From JAILZP01 sp037444185 (GTDB lineage Bacteria; Bacillota; Desulfotomaculia; Desulfotomaculales; Desulfocucumaceae), in assembly GCA_037444185.1 (NCBI GenBank), contig JBBIMW010000007.1, positions 1 to 64,000 on the forward strand: a stretch of DNA of 64,000 bases. The letters run 5' to 3'. The position numbers and the translations under genes are program-made. Under the pieces are notes generated by a model. It did no database searches and was not told where the DNA came from. It saw only the letters and a list, made by a program, of their open reading frames with translations. Below are positions 43,396 to 50,727 of this stretch, in pieces. Position 1 is the stretch's first letter. Every line of letters starts with the position of its first letter.

Positions 43396-43758
43396 TTGTC
43401 CCACCGGCCGGGAAGATTGGCGGAAGCCATAAAAAAGGAAATCTCCGACATGCTGCATGACGAATTGAAGGATCCCCGCATTGGTTTTGTCACCATCACT
43501 ACGGTGGATGTCTCCCCGGATTTGCGCTATGCCCGGATATACGCCAGCGTGCTGGGCGGCGGAGAACAGCGGAAAGCCACAAGGGACGCTTTGAAAAATG
43601 CCACCGGCTATATAAGATCAGAGCTGGGCAAGAGAATCAGGCTGAAATATACACCGGAGATTTCTTTTTATCTGGACGACTCTATAGAGAGGGGAGCCAG
43701 GGTGATCAAACTTATGGGCGAGGTCAAGGACACCGGGGGAGAAAAGTCCGGTGAATAG
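43396..43758 (+). CDS. rbfA: Ribosome-binding factor A
   Basis: A 120-residue KH-like factor for 16S rRNA maturation. RLAEAIKKEISDMLHDELKDPRIGFVTITTVDVSPDLRYARIYAS and the PEISFYLDDSIERG end are typical. TTG 43396 is chosen because AGGGGGTGA ends 6 bases upstream; GTG 43387 lies within that site. Its stop overlaps nrnA. Confidence 0.94.
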   Translation: MSHRPGRLAEAIKKEISDMLHDELKDPRIGFVTITTVDVSPDLRYARIYASVLGGGEQRKATRDALKNATGYIRSELGKRIRLKYTPEISFYLDDSIERGARVIKLMGEVKDTGGEKSGE

Positions 43759-44728
43759 CCTGTTTGAAATATCCAGCGTTCTGAAGGATTCATCCAGAGT
43801 CCTGCTTTGCGGGCACATTTTTCCGGACGGCGACTGTCTGGGTTCGGTGGCCGCACTGGGGATGGTGCTTGAGCAAATGGGCAAAAGGGTCACCATGGCC
43901 AGTCCCGACCCCGTACCCGGGGACCTTCTCTTTTTGCCCGGGTCGGACAGGTTTTGTGCGGACTGTGAAGCCGACGGCGATCCCGACACCTTCGTGGTGC
44001 TCGACTGTTCGGATCCGGAACGCCTTGGGGAATTAAGGAGGTACTTGGACAGGCGGCTGGTAACGGTTAATATAGACCACCATCTCAATAATACGGCGGG
44101 ATTCACCCGGTACTGCCATCTGGATTCAGACGCCGCAGCCACCGGCGAGATATTGCTGGATCTTATCGATATCATGGGGGCCGAGCTGAACAGAGATGTG
44201 GCCATTTGCCTTTACGTGGCCATTGTGACCGATACCGGCTCCTTTCAATATGAAAAAACCTCCCCCAAAACGCTCCGGGGGGTTGCCAGGCTGATGGAGG
44301 CCGGCGTTCCCGCAGCCATGATCAATAGCCTTATTTATGAAGAAAAGCCCGTCAAAACAATCCAGGTCCTGGGGGCCGCCCTGGAAAGGCTTAACATAAG
44401 CACCTGCGGGAAAGTGGCCTGGGTGGTGGTGGACAGGGACCTCCTGGGAAGATTTTCGGCCGGGAATGAACACACCAATGGTTTGGTCAACTTTTTACGG
44501 ACCATCCGGGGCGTGGAGGTTGCCATCCTTTTTTTGGAAATAAATACTGGAAAATATAAAGTCAGCTTTCGTTCAAAGAGTTGGGTTAATGTGCACCTGC
44601 TGGCCGCAAGAATGGGTGGAGGTGGACATGCCAGGGCCTCCGGGTGTATTCTGCAGGGCGATATGGCACAGGTTGTCGGCGCGGTGGTCCGTGAGGCCGT
44701 ACACGTTGCCGGAGAAAGGTTGCCGTAG
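43751..44728 (+). CDS. nrnA: DHH-family oligoribonuclease/pAp phosphatase NrnA
   Basis: A 325-residue DHH-DHHA1 phosphoesterase that degrades short oligonucleotides and 3'-phosphoadenosine 5'-phosphate. Metal motifs are HIFPDGDCLGS, VVLDCSDPERLG, VNIDHHLNN and TDTGSFQYE; the DHHA1 domain carries MGGGGHARASG. GTG start overlaps the end of rbfA. The rbfA-nrnA-truB-ribF order is typical. Confidence 0.93.
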   Translation: MNSLFEISSVLKDSSRVLLCGHIFPDGDCLGSVAALGMVLEQMGKRVTMASPDPVPGDLLFLPGSDRFCADCEADGDPDTFVVLDCSDPERLGELRRYLDRRLVTVNIDHHLNNTAGFTRYCHLDSDAAATGEILLDLIDIMGAELNRDVAICLYVAIVTDTGSFQYEKTSPKTLRGVARLMEAGVPAAMINSLIYEEKPVKTIQVLGAALERLNISTCGKVAWVVVDRDLLGRFSAGNEHTNGLVNFLRTIRGVEVAILFLEINTGKYKVSFRSKSWVNVHLLAARMGGGGHARASGCILQGDMAQVVGAVVREAVHVAGERLP

Positions 44729-45643
44729 ATGGACGGGGTTATCAGCGTATTAAAGCCTCCGGGGATGACGTCCCATGATGTTGTCCGCCATGTGCGGCGG
44801 CTATCGGGGGTAAAAAAGGCCGGACATACGGGGACCCTTGATCCCGGAGCTGCCGGGGTGTTGTTGGTATGCCTGGGCCGGGCGACCCGGTTGATTGAGT
44901 ACCTGGACCGGGACAAGCGATACCGCGCGGAAGTTACCTTCGGCGCCATCTCCAGCACTGGAGATTCCTTCGGGGAATTGCGAGAAACCGGGATTCCGGC
45001 AGGCTTTTCCCGGGAGCTGGTGGCCGGGGTGCTGCCACACTTTACGGGTCTTGTCAGCCAGGTGCCTCCCATGACGTCGGCGGTGCGGCACAAGGGAAAA
45101 AGGCTTTATGAGCTGGCCCGCCGGGGGATGGTGGTTGACCGCAAGGCCCGCACGGTGGAAATCTACGGTATCGAAATAATCCGGTGGCACGCTTGTAGTC
45201 AAAGGCCTAAGGCGATCATGGACATCTGGTGCTCCGCCGGAACTTATATCAGGACGCTTTGTCAGGATATGGGGGAGATGGTGGGATGCGGGGCCTATAT
45301 GAGTTTTTTGCTGCGCACCGCAGTGGGTAAATACCGGGTGGACGGGGCCGGCACTCTGGAAGAGCTGGAGGAACTCGCCCGGCGTGGCGTATTGACGGAG
45401 GCTGTCTGCGGCATGGAAGATGTCCTTTCATTTCTGCCGGTGGTGGAAATAAACGAAGGAGCGGCCAATGCGGTCAGCTCCGGCGCTGTCCTGCACCCGC
45501 CGGGGGTTAAGAGGATCACCGGGGAAATCCGGGAGGGGAATCTGGTTGCCCTTGCGGCCCGGGGCAGGGTTATGGCGGTGGCCGTGGCGGTGGCCGGCGG
45601 TGACGGAAGGTTGAGGTTCAAACCGGAGAAAGTGCTGGCCTGA
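44729..45643 (+). CDS. truB: tRNA pseudouridine-55 synthase
   Basis: A 304-residue enzyme that makes pseudouridine 55 in the tRNA T-loop. GVISVLKPPGMTSHDVV opens the protein; the catalytic Asp is D38 in GHTGTLDPGAAGVL; KRYRAEVTFG and GTYIRTLCQDMG follow, then a PUA-like C-terminus. It abuts nrnA without any gap. Confidence 0.95.
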   Translation: MDGVISVLKPPGMTSHDVVRHVRRLSGVKKAGHTGTLDPGAAGVLLVCLGRATRLIEYLDRDKRYRAEVTFGAISSTGDSFGELRETGIPAGFSRELVAGVLPHFTGLVSQVPPMTSAVRHKGKRLYELARRGMVVDRKARTVEIYGIEIIRWHACSQRPKAIMDIWCSAGTYIRTLCQDMGEMVGCGAYMSFLLRTAVGKYRVDGAGTLEELEELARRGVLTEAVCGMEDVLSFLPVVEINEGAANAVSSGAVLHPPGVKRITGEIREGNLVALAARGRVMAVAVAVAGGDGRLRFKPEKVLA

Positions 45644-45713
45644 AAATAGCTCATTATTCTGTCAGAACTTGGAGCCAAGGTTTTTACATTTCTTTTGGGG
45701 GTTGGCGGGCCTG

Positions 45714-46643
45714 ATGAAGATATATCGCACCTGGCAGGGATTAAGACATAAACACAGTGATATTGTCGCCGGCCTGGGCAATTTTGACGGTGTTCATATA
45801 GGACATCAGCGGCTGATTTCCGGCTTGGTGGCAGAAGCCGGAATGATCGGAGGCACTTCCACGGTGTTTACATTTCACCCCCATCCTTTGGAGGTGCTGA
45901 CCGGGAAGGCGCCCCCGAGGCTTTTGCCGCAAAAGGCAAAAGAAGAAACAATCAGGCGCCTGGGGGTGAATGTCCTGCTCCTGGCGCCTTTCACCCTGGA
46001 ATTCGCATCCCTTACCCCGGACCAATTTGTCGAAAGAATTTTGCTCAGGGAACTGGGTGTCAGATCGGTTTTTATTGGATACAACTACACCTTCGGCCTT
46101 GGAGGCCGGGGCACGGCCGAAACCTTGGTGAATTGGGGGCGGAGGCATGGATTCAAGGTTTTCGTTATCCCGCCGGTGACCGTGGACGGGATGCCGGTGA
46201 GCAGCACATTGATCCGCGGCCTTCTGGCCGACGGGGACGTGGCCGGGGCAAAAAAGCTTCTGGGCTATTATCCTTTTGTGGAAGGGATGGTGGTGGCCGG
46301 CGACAGAAGGGGGCGCACCCTGGGGTTCCCCACTGCCAACTTGCGGTTGGAAGAAGGAGTGATGGCGCCGGCCAACGGAGTATACGCGGTTAAAGTTCAG
46401 GTGGACGGGGGTAACTACCCGGGAGTGGCCAATATTGGCATCAAGCCCACTTTTAACGGGTTCAACTGCCGCCCGGAGATGGAGGTTCACCTGCTGGACT
46501 TCCAGGGAGACTTATATGGAAAACAGATAAAAGTATTCCTGACAGGGCGCCTGAGAGAAGAGAAAAGGTTCTCTTCGCCGGGGGAGTTGGTGGAGCAGAT
46601 ACGCCTGGACATCAGCCGGGCCAGAGCCGCCTTCAGCGATTAG
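45714..46643 (+). CDS. ribF: Riboflavin kinase/FAD synthetase
   Basis: A 309-residue bifunctional enzyme. The N-terminal nucleotidyltransferase half has GNFDGVHIGHQRLI, FTFHPHPLEVL, FIGYNYTFG and SSTLIRGLL; the C-terminal riboflavin kinase half has GRTLGFPTANL and NIGIKPTFN. ATG 45714 sits behind GGGGTTGGCGGG, a weak site. No FMN riboswitch is visible upstream. A TTATTCTGTCAGAA fragment at 45653 resembles the first module of the composite repeats. Confidence 0.95.
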   Translation: MKIYRTWQGLRHKHSDIVAGLGNFDGVHIGHQRLISGLVAEAGMIGGTSTVFTFHPHPLEVLTGKAPPRLLPQKAKEETIRRLGVNVLLLAPFTLEFASLTPDQFVERILLRELGVRSVFIGYNYTFGLGGRGTAETLVNWGRRHGFKVFVIPPVTVDGMPVSSTLIRGLLADGDVAGAKKLLGYYPFVEGMVVAGDRRGRTLGFPTANLRLEEGVMAPANGVYAVKVQVDGGNYPGVANIGIKPTFNGFNCRPEMEVHLLDFQGDLYGKQIKVFLTGRLREEKRFSSPGELVEQIRLDISRARAAFSD

Positions 46644-46667
46644 AACAATGAAAATATCACCATGTAT

Positions 46668-46696
46668 TTTACTTGCGCCGGCTGTTGTGGTAAAAT
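46668..46696 (+). promoter_or_regulatory. Possible promoter of the small gene pair
   Basis: TTTACT (46668-46673), 17 bases, TAAAAT (46691-46696), about 120 bases before the first small gene. Moderate match only. Confidence 0.35.
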
Positions 46697-46813
46697 TATC
46701 GGTAAGGCCCGCCGTGATTCACTGTGATCACCGGACCGGCCGCTCCAAAGGGGTGGGTTCGGAGTGGGATTTACAGGTATCTCGCTGGGTTTTCAGAGTG
46801 AGGGGAGTTGTAA

Positions 46814-47047
46814 ATGTCAGCCCCCAAATTTGATGCTCCAGAAGAAGATATTAAAAAGTGGCTTAATCACATAGCCTTAATTTGTCTCAGTGAGGACTTC
46901 CAGAAACTGAAAAAAGAACTGGAGACTATTTACAGCCGGTCCAGTATCAAGGACCCCGGGATTGTGGCGTTTCAAGACGCTCTTTATGCCTTCCTGTCCC
47001 AGGAACAGGAAGAGGAAAGTCTGGCCGCAAAGTCAGGCAGTTGCTGA
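46814..47047 (+). CDS. Small hypothetical protein, first of a pair
   Basis: A 77-residue, mostly helical acidic protein (KKWLNHIALICLSEDFQKLKKELETIY, ending QEQEEESLAAKSGSC) that I do not recognise. ATG behind GAGGGGAG. It is 13 bases before another short gene; the two form a bicistron between ribF and rpsO, which usually are adjacent or nearly so. The layout resembles toxin-antitoxin or other two-gene modules, but no family supports that for this partner. Confidence 0.6.
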   Translation: MSAPKFDAPEEDIKKWLNHIALICLSEDFQKLKKELETIYSRSSIKDPGIVAFQDALYAFLSQEQEEESLAAKSGSC

Positions 47048-47060
47048 TCGGGGTCCGGCT

Positions 47061-47282
47061 ATGAAGGTGATTGTAACCGAACACGCGCTCAATCGTCTGA
47101 AAGACATGCGTCAACAGAAAATCACCGTTGAGGATATCAACATCGCCGCCGGCGGCATACCGGGAAGGATACCGACCGCCACCCGCTTCAGGGGTTTTTT
47201 TGCCAAGTCGGGGCGCATGTTCGATATAGTGGCCAAGGACATACCGGGAGGTCGCTTGGTGATCACTGTTATCGGGAAATGA
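47061..47282 (+). CDS. Small basic protein, DUF4258-like
   Basis: A 73-residue basic protein. The pattern VTEHALNRLKDMRQQKITVEDINIA followed by a short beta-rich part ending GRLVITVIGK recalls DUF4258 and RelE-like small proteins (His and Arg in the first helix, terminal strand). I cannot show catalytic residues. ATG 47061 follows a GGGGTCCGG weak site; 13-base spacing to the preceding gene suggests coupling. Confidence 0.55.
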   Translation: MKVIVTEHALNRLKDMRQQKITVEDINIAAGGIPGRIPTATRFRGFFAKSGRMFDIVAKDIPGGRLVITVIGK

Positions 47283-47367
47283 AAACCCGTGAACTGCCTG
47301 CTAGGGAATTCGTTCTCCTGCGGTTTGCTTGGCCGGCAGCGATTATCCGGTGATGGGAGGTGATTAA

Positions 47368-47637
47368 ATGGCCCTTACTCAGGAAGAAAAGCAGTCCGTA
47401 ATTACGGGACACAAGCTTCACGAAACCGATACCGGGTCTCCGGAAGTGCAGATAGCTATTCTGACAAGGAGAATACAGGCCCTTACGGAACACCTGAAGG
47501 TTCATAAAAAGGACCACCACTCCAGAAGAGGCTTGCTGAAAATGGTCGGGCAGAGACGGGCGCTCCTGAATTATCTCAAGAGCCGCAATTTTGAGCGTTA
47601 CCGCTCTTTGATTGACAAACTGGAACTGCGTAAATAA
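47368..47637 (+). CDS. rpsO: 30S ribosomal protein S15
   Basis: An 89-residue S15 with the family sequence ETDTGSPEVQIAILTRRIQALTEHLKVHKKDHHSRRGLLKMVGQRR. ATG behind GGGAGGTGA. A strong terminator lies right after its stop, so pnp is transcribed separately. Confidence 0.97.
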   Translation: MALTQEEKQSVITGHKLHETDTGSPEVQIAILTRRIQALTEHLKVHKKDHHSRRGLLKMVGQRRALLNYLKSRNFERYRSLIDKLELRK

Positions 47638-47642
47638 ACCAT

Positions 47643-47672
47643 GATAAAAGCGGAAATTTTTCCGCTTTTATC
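47643..47672. terminator. Terminator after rpsO
   Basis: A near-perfect inverted repeat GATAAAAGCGGAAA / TTTCCGCTTTTATC starting 5 bases after the rpsO stop. The A- and T-rich flanks are part of the stem, so it can work in either direction. Confidence 0.75.
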
Positions 47673-47729
47673 AATTCTGGGTTCCTTTTAGCATCCGTGA
47701 CAGCCAATCGCAAGAGACTGCAGCAGCCT

Positions 47730-47990
47730 CCGGTATATCGCCCTTTCGACCCCTTCTCCCTTTCGATACCATGCCCCAATGCCCTGTGTTCCATATCTTG
47801 TGGCTTATACTGCATTCCTTATTCTGCCGGGATATAGGAGTCAGGAGACAGATAACTTAGGTAACCGGTATCTAAGTTTGGCCGCCCACCGCCTTCGAAT
47901 GCCTCTCTCCCGAAAGGGAGCTTTTTCTTCAAAGGAATGCATTAAATTCTGGATTCTGGCTCCTGGATTCCAATCGCCCGCAGGGCGATT
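47730..47990 (+). repeat. Composite palindromic repeat R3
   Basis: Fullest copy, filling most of the 469-base gene-free gap 47638-48106. In order: CGGTATATCGCCC...CGATACCATGCCCCAA (shared with R2), TGCATTCCTTATTCTG (47813), palindrome AACTTAGGTA/TATCTAAGTT (47854-47878), CTCCC-GAAA-GGGAG terminator (47907-47926), CTTCAAAGGAATGCATTAAATT (shared with R1). A further hairpin AATCGCCC-GCA-GGGCGATT lies at 47972-47990. TGCATTCC and GGAATGCA form inverted ends about 130 bases apart. Confidence 0.7.
47907..47926 (+). terminator. Terminator in repeat R3
   Basis: CTCCC, GAAA loop, GGGAG, C, TTTTT. Same stem-loop as at 15951 and 24966. Confidence 0.7.
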
Positions 47991-48106
47991 TTGTTCCGGA
48001 AGTGGTTTTTGCGTATTTTTAATTTCAATGGCAGGAAATACTATGAAATATGTAGAATAACCATGGGTTGTTAAAAATTGATAAATCATTGGGAGGATCT
48101 ACCTTA

Positions 48107-48832
48107 ATGTTGGCAACTTCAGTATTAACCAGAGAGATTGAAATAGCCGGTCGCAGAATGATTCTGGAAACCGGCCGCCTGGCCAGGCAGGCCAGTGGCG
48201 CTGTACTGGTCAGGTATGGCGACACGGTGGTGATGGTGACCGCCACCATGGCGAAAAACAAAAGGGAGGGCATCGACTTTTTCCCTCTTACGGTGGATTA
48301 TGAAGAAAGGTTGTACGCAGTGGGCAAAATACCGGGGGGATTCATAAAGAGGGAGGGCAGGCCCAGCGAAAAGGCCGTATTGTCGGGCAGGCTTATTGAT
48401 CGGCCCATCAGGCCCCTTTTCCCCAAAGGCTTCAGAAACGAGGTGCAGGTAGTGGCCACGGTGTTGTCGGTGGATCAGGACAACGCCCCGGAAATAGCCG
48501 CCATGGTGGGGGCTTCCGCGGCACTGCACATCAGCGATATACCCTTTGCCGGCCCCATCGGCGGAGTCATTGTGGGGAGGGTGGATGGCAGACCGGTGAT
48601 CAACCCCGGTTTGAGAAAGAGTAAGGGCAGTGACCTGCATCTGGTGGTGGCGGGCACTGCGGAGGCCGTTATGATGGTTGAAGCCGGCGCCATGGAGGTT
48701 CCCCAGGATGCGGTGCTGGAGGCAATCGAGTTCGGACACCGCAAGGTTGGAGAAATAGCGGCTTTTATTGACAAGTTCAGGGAAGAGGCCCTTGTCATGG
48801 GACTGGCCAGGGAAAGGCTGTGCCGGATATAG
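48107..48832 (+). CDS. pnp: PNPase N-terminal fragment (frameshifted)
   Basis: 241 residues behind GGGAGGATC: first RNase PH domain (AGRRMILETGRLARQASGAVLV, GDTVVMVTATM, GRLIDRPIRPLFP) and the start of the linking alpha-helical domain. It cannot be catalytic alone, because the phosphorolytic site lies in the second half. Confidence 0.75.
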   Translation: MLATSVLTREIEIAGRRMILETGRLARQASGAVLVRYGDTVVMVTATMAKNKREGIDFFPLTVDYEERLYAVGKIPGGFIKREGRPSEKAVLSGRLIDRPIRPLFPKGFRNEVQVVATVLSVDQDNAPEIAAMVGASAALHISDIPFAGPIGGVIVGRVDGRPVINPGLRKSKGSDLHLVVAGTAEAVMMVEAGAMEVPQDAVLEAIEFGHRKVGEIAAFIDKFREEALVMGLARERLCRI

Positions 48833-50343
48833 CCGTCCCTGCCCCCGAGGTGGAGGAAGCGGTGTTTCCCGTGGCCTTGGAAAAAATGTCCGCCGCTGTT
48901 AAGCGGTGTATTGATGAAAATATGGACAAGAAGACCAGGGAAGATTATTTGGACCGGGTGAAGGAAGAATTGGTGAACCAGTTTGCCGTGGTTCTACCGG
49001 AACATATGCCGGCTGTGGTGGAGATGGTGGAGTCGGCCGAGAAGAAAGCTATGCGTCGGTTGATATTGAGCGAAAAAGTGCGTATAGACGGACGTGGCAC
49101 CACCGAGGTCAGGCCCATTGCGGTGGAAGTGGGCGTACTTCCCAGGACCCATGGTTCCGGGCTTTTCACCAGGGGTCAGACCCAGGTGCTCTCAGTGGTC
49201 ACCCTGGGCGCCATATCCGAGGAGCAGCGTCTCGACGGCCTTGGTATAGAGGAAACAAAGAGGTTTATGCACCACTACAATTTCCCTCCGTACAGCACCG
49301 GGGAAACAAAACCCATGCGCTCTCCGGGCCGCCGGGAGATAGGCCATGGGGCGCTGGCCGAAAGGGCCCTGGAAGCCGTAATGCCGCCCGAAGATTCTTT
49401 TCCTTATACCATCAGGGTGGTTTCCGAGGTGCTGGAGTCCAACGGATCCACCTCCATGGGAAGCGTATGCGCCAGTTGTCTGGCGCTGATGGACGCAGGT
49501 GTGCCGATAAAGGCGCCGGTGGCCGGGGCGGCCATGGGACTGATCAAGGAAGGGGATAAAATTGCCGTGCTGACTGACATTCAAGGCATTGAAGATCACC
49601 TGGGAGACATGGACTTCAAGGTGGCCGGCACAGCCAAGGGAATAACGGCGCTGCAGATGGATATAAAGGTGGCTGGGGTTACTCCCGGGATACTTAAACA
49701 GGCCGTCACCCAGGCCGATGAGGCCAGGATGCATATACTGGGCAAAATGACCGACGTTATACCCGGCCCCAGGGAGGAAATGTCTCCTTACGCCCCCAGG
49801 ATTATCCACACCAATATAGATCCGGACAAGATCAGGGATGTCATCGGGCCGGGCGGCAAGATCATCAAAAAAATAATAGAAGAGACCGGCGCGGAAATAG
49901 ACATTGAGGACGACGGCCGGGTTTATATCGCTGCTGTGGACCAGGAGGCCGGCAAAAGGGCGCTTGATATTATCGAAGGCATAACCAGGGAAGTCCAGGT
50001 GGGAGAAATATATAGCGGCAGGGTTACAAGGGTGATGGACTTCGGCTGCTTTGTTGAGATAATACCCGGTGTGATGGGGATGCCGGGCAAGGAAGGGCTG
50101 GTACACATATCGCAACTGGCACACCACCGGGTGGCCAAGACCGAGGATGTGGTCAGGGAGGGGGACACGATACTGGTTAAGGCCACCGGCTATGACAACC
50201 AGGGCCGTCTCAAGCTTTCCCGCAAAGAAGCCGTACCGCCGGAACCGGGTGAACTGGAGGCCCAGGAATTTGGCGGCCTCCCCGGGAGGGACCGTGAAAG
50301 CCGCCATCCCAGGGGGCAGCAGGGGAGAAGGGGCTCCAGATAG
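48820..50343 (+). CDS. pnp: PNPase C-terminal fragment (frameshifted)
   Basis: 507 residues from GTG 48820, with the rest of the helical domain, the second RNase PH domain (RIDGRGTTEVRPI, GSGLFTRGQTQVL, SNGSTSMGSVCASCLALMDAGVP), a KH domain (IRDVIGPGGKIIKKIIEETGAEIDI) and an S1 domain (GEIYSGRVTRVMDFGCFVEI). It contains all catalytic parts and has a GTG with no clear ribosome site, so independent translation is doubtful. Confidence 0.75.
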   Translation: MPDIAVPAPEVEEAVFPVALEKMSAAVKRCIDENMDKKTREDYLDRVKEELVNQFAVVLPEHMPAVVEMVESAEKKAMRRLILSEKVRIDGRGTTEVRPIAVEVGVLPRTHGSGLFTRGQTQVLSVVTLGAISEEQRLDGLGIEETKRFMHHYNFPPYSTGETKPMRSPGRREIGHGALAERALEAVMPPEDSFPYTIRVVSEVLESNGSTSMGSVCASCLALMDAGVPIKAPVAGAAMGLIKEGDKIAVLTDIQGIEDHLGDMDFKVAGTAKGITALQMDIKVAGVTPGILKQAVTQADEARMHILGKMTDVIPGPREEMSPYAPRIIHTNIDPDKIRDVIGPGGKIIKKIIEETGAEIDIEDDGRVYIAAVDQEAGKRALDIIEGITREVQVGEIYSGRVTRVMDFGCFVEIIPGVMGMPGKEGLVHISQLAHHRVAKTEDVVREGDTILVKATGYDNQGRLKLSRKEAVPPEPGELEAQEFGGLPGRDRESRHPRGQQGRRGSR

Positions 50344-50348
50344 AACTC

Positions 50349-50419
50349 GGAGAGTGTTGCAAAACCCATACGACATCAAGCAGGCATAGCCGGATACAGC
50401 AGGAGGCTGTTCAAAATTC
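50349..50419 (+). repeat. Short relative of the 538-704 MITE
   Basis: GGAGAGTGTTGCAAAAC...ACGACATCAAGCAGGCATAGC...GGATACAGC.AGGAGGCT matches the reverse complement of the 538-704 element along about 60 bases. It ends GGAGGCTGTTCAAAATTC and is flanked by GAACTC on both sides (50343-50348 and 50420-50425), a possible 6-bp target duplication. Confidence 0.5.
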
Positions 50420-50481
50420 GAACTCAGAATGGATGGAAGGATACATTCATCTGATGGTGCGTGTAGCATGGAGGCTGAGCC

Positions 50482-50510
50482 AAAAGGTTCTTTTCTGAAC
50501 CTTTTTTTTT
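50482..50510 (+). terminator. Terminator after pnp
   Basis: AAAAGGTTC, loop TTTTCT, GAACC, then nine T. A textbook terminator. The rest of the 50344-50727 gap (50511-50727) shows only a TAAAAT box at 50633 that may be the -10 of the kinase gene. Confidence 0.85.
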
Positions 50511-50727
50511 GCGATAATCTCCCGAGCCACCCATTCAGTCCCGAAAATGACAGAATGGGAAGGGGCGGCATGGGGGTGTGTCCGGTAACATATTTTTAAC
50601 TGAAAAACCGTCCTGATTTAATGGGGCTGTGGTAAAATTGATGTGATCCGCGGGGATGCGGTTGCTATCATGCGGCCCTGGCGGTTTCTTTGGTGTTTCA
50701 AAACTGGCTGACCGGGAGGCAAACGGT

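Larger units (their letters stand above)
48107..50343 (+). pseudogene. pnp: Polynucleotide phosphorylase gene with a one-base frameshift
   Basis: PNPase, the phosphorolytic 3'-5' exoribonuclease of the degradosome, is normally one chain of about 700-750 residues. Here it is split into two overlapping frames: residues of the first RNase PH domain (to 48832) and the rest (from about 48815). The first frame reads MGLARERLCRI-stop; shifting by one base gives AREKAVPDIAVPAPEV and continues without loss. One extra A in the GGGAAAGG run near 48811-48817 would restore a full gene. Both halves are otherwise intact, which suggests a very recent mutation or a sequencing error. No slippery heptamer in the right frame is present. 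Confidence 0.85.

Noticed and set aside
45644..45713. FMN riboswitch before ribF
   Set aside because: The 70-base gap has no RFN-type conserved segments or suitable hairpins, only a fragment of the composite repeat.
48800..48832. Programmed -1 frameshift in pnp
   Set aside because: The run is read as AGG GAA AGG in the first frame, so a slippery X-XXY-YYZ heptamer in the zero frame is absent, and no downstream hairpin or pseudoknot stands out. A missing base is simpler.
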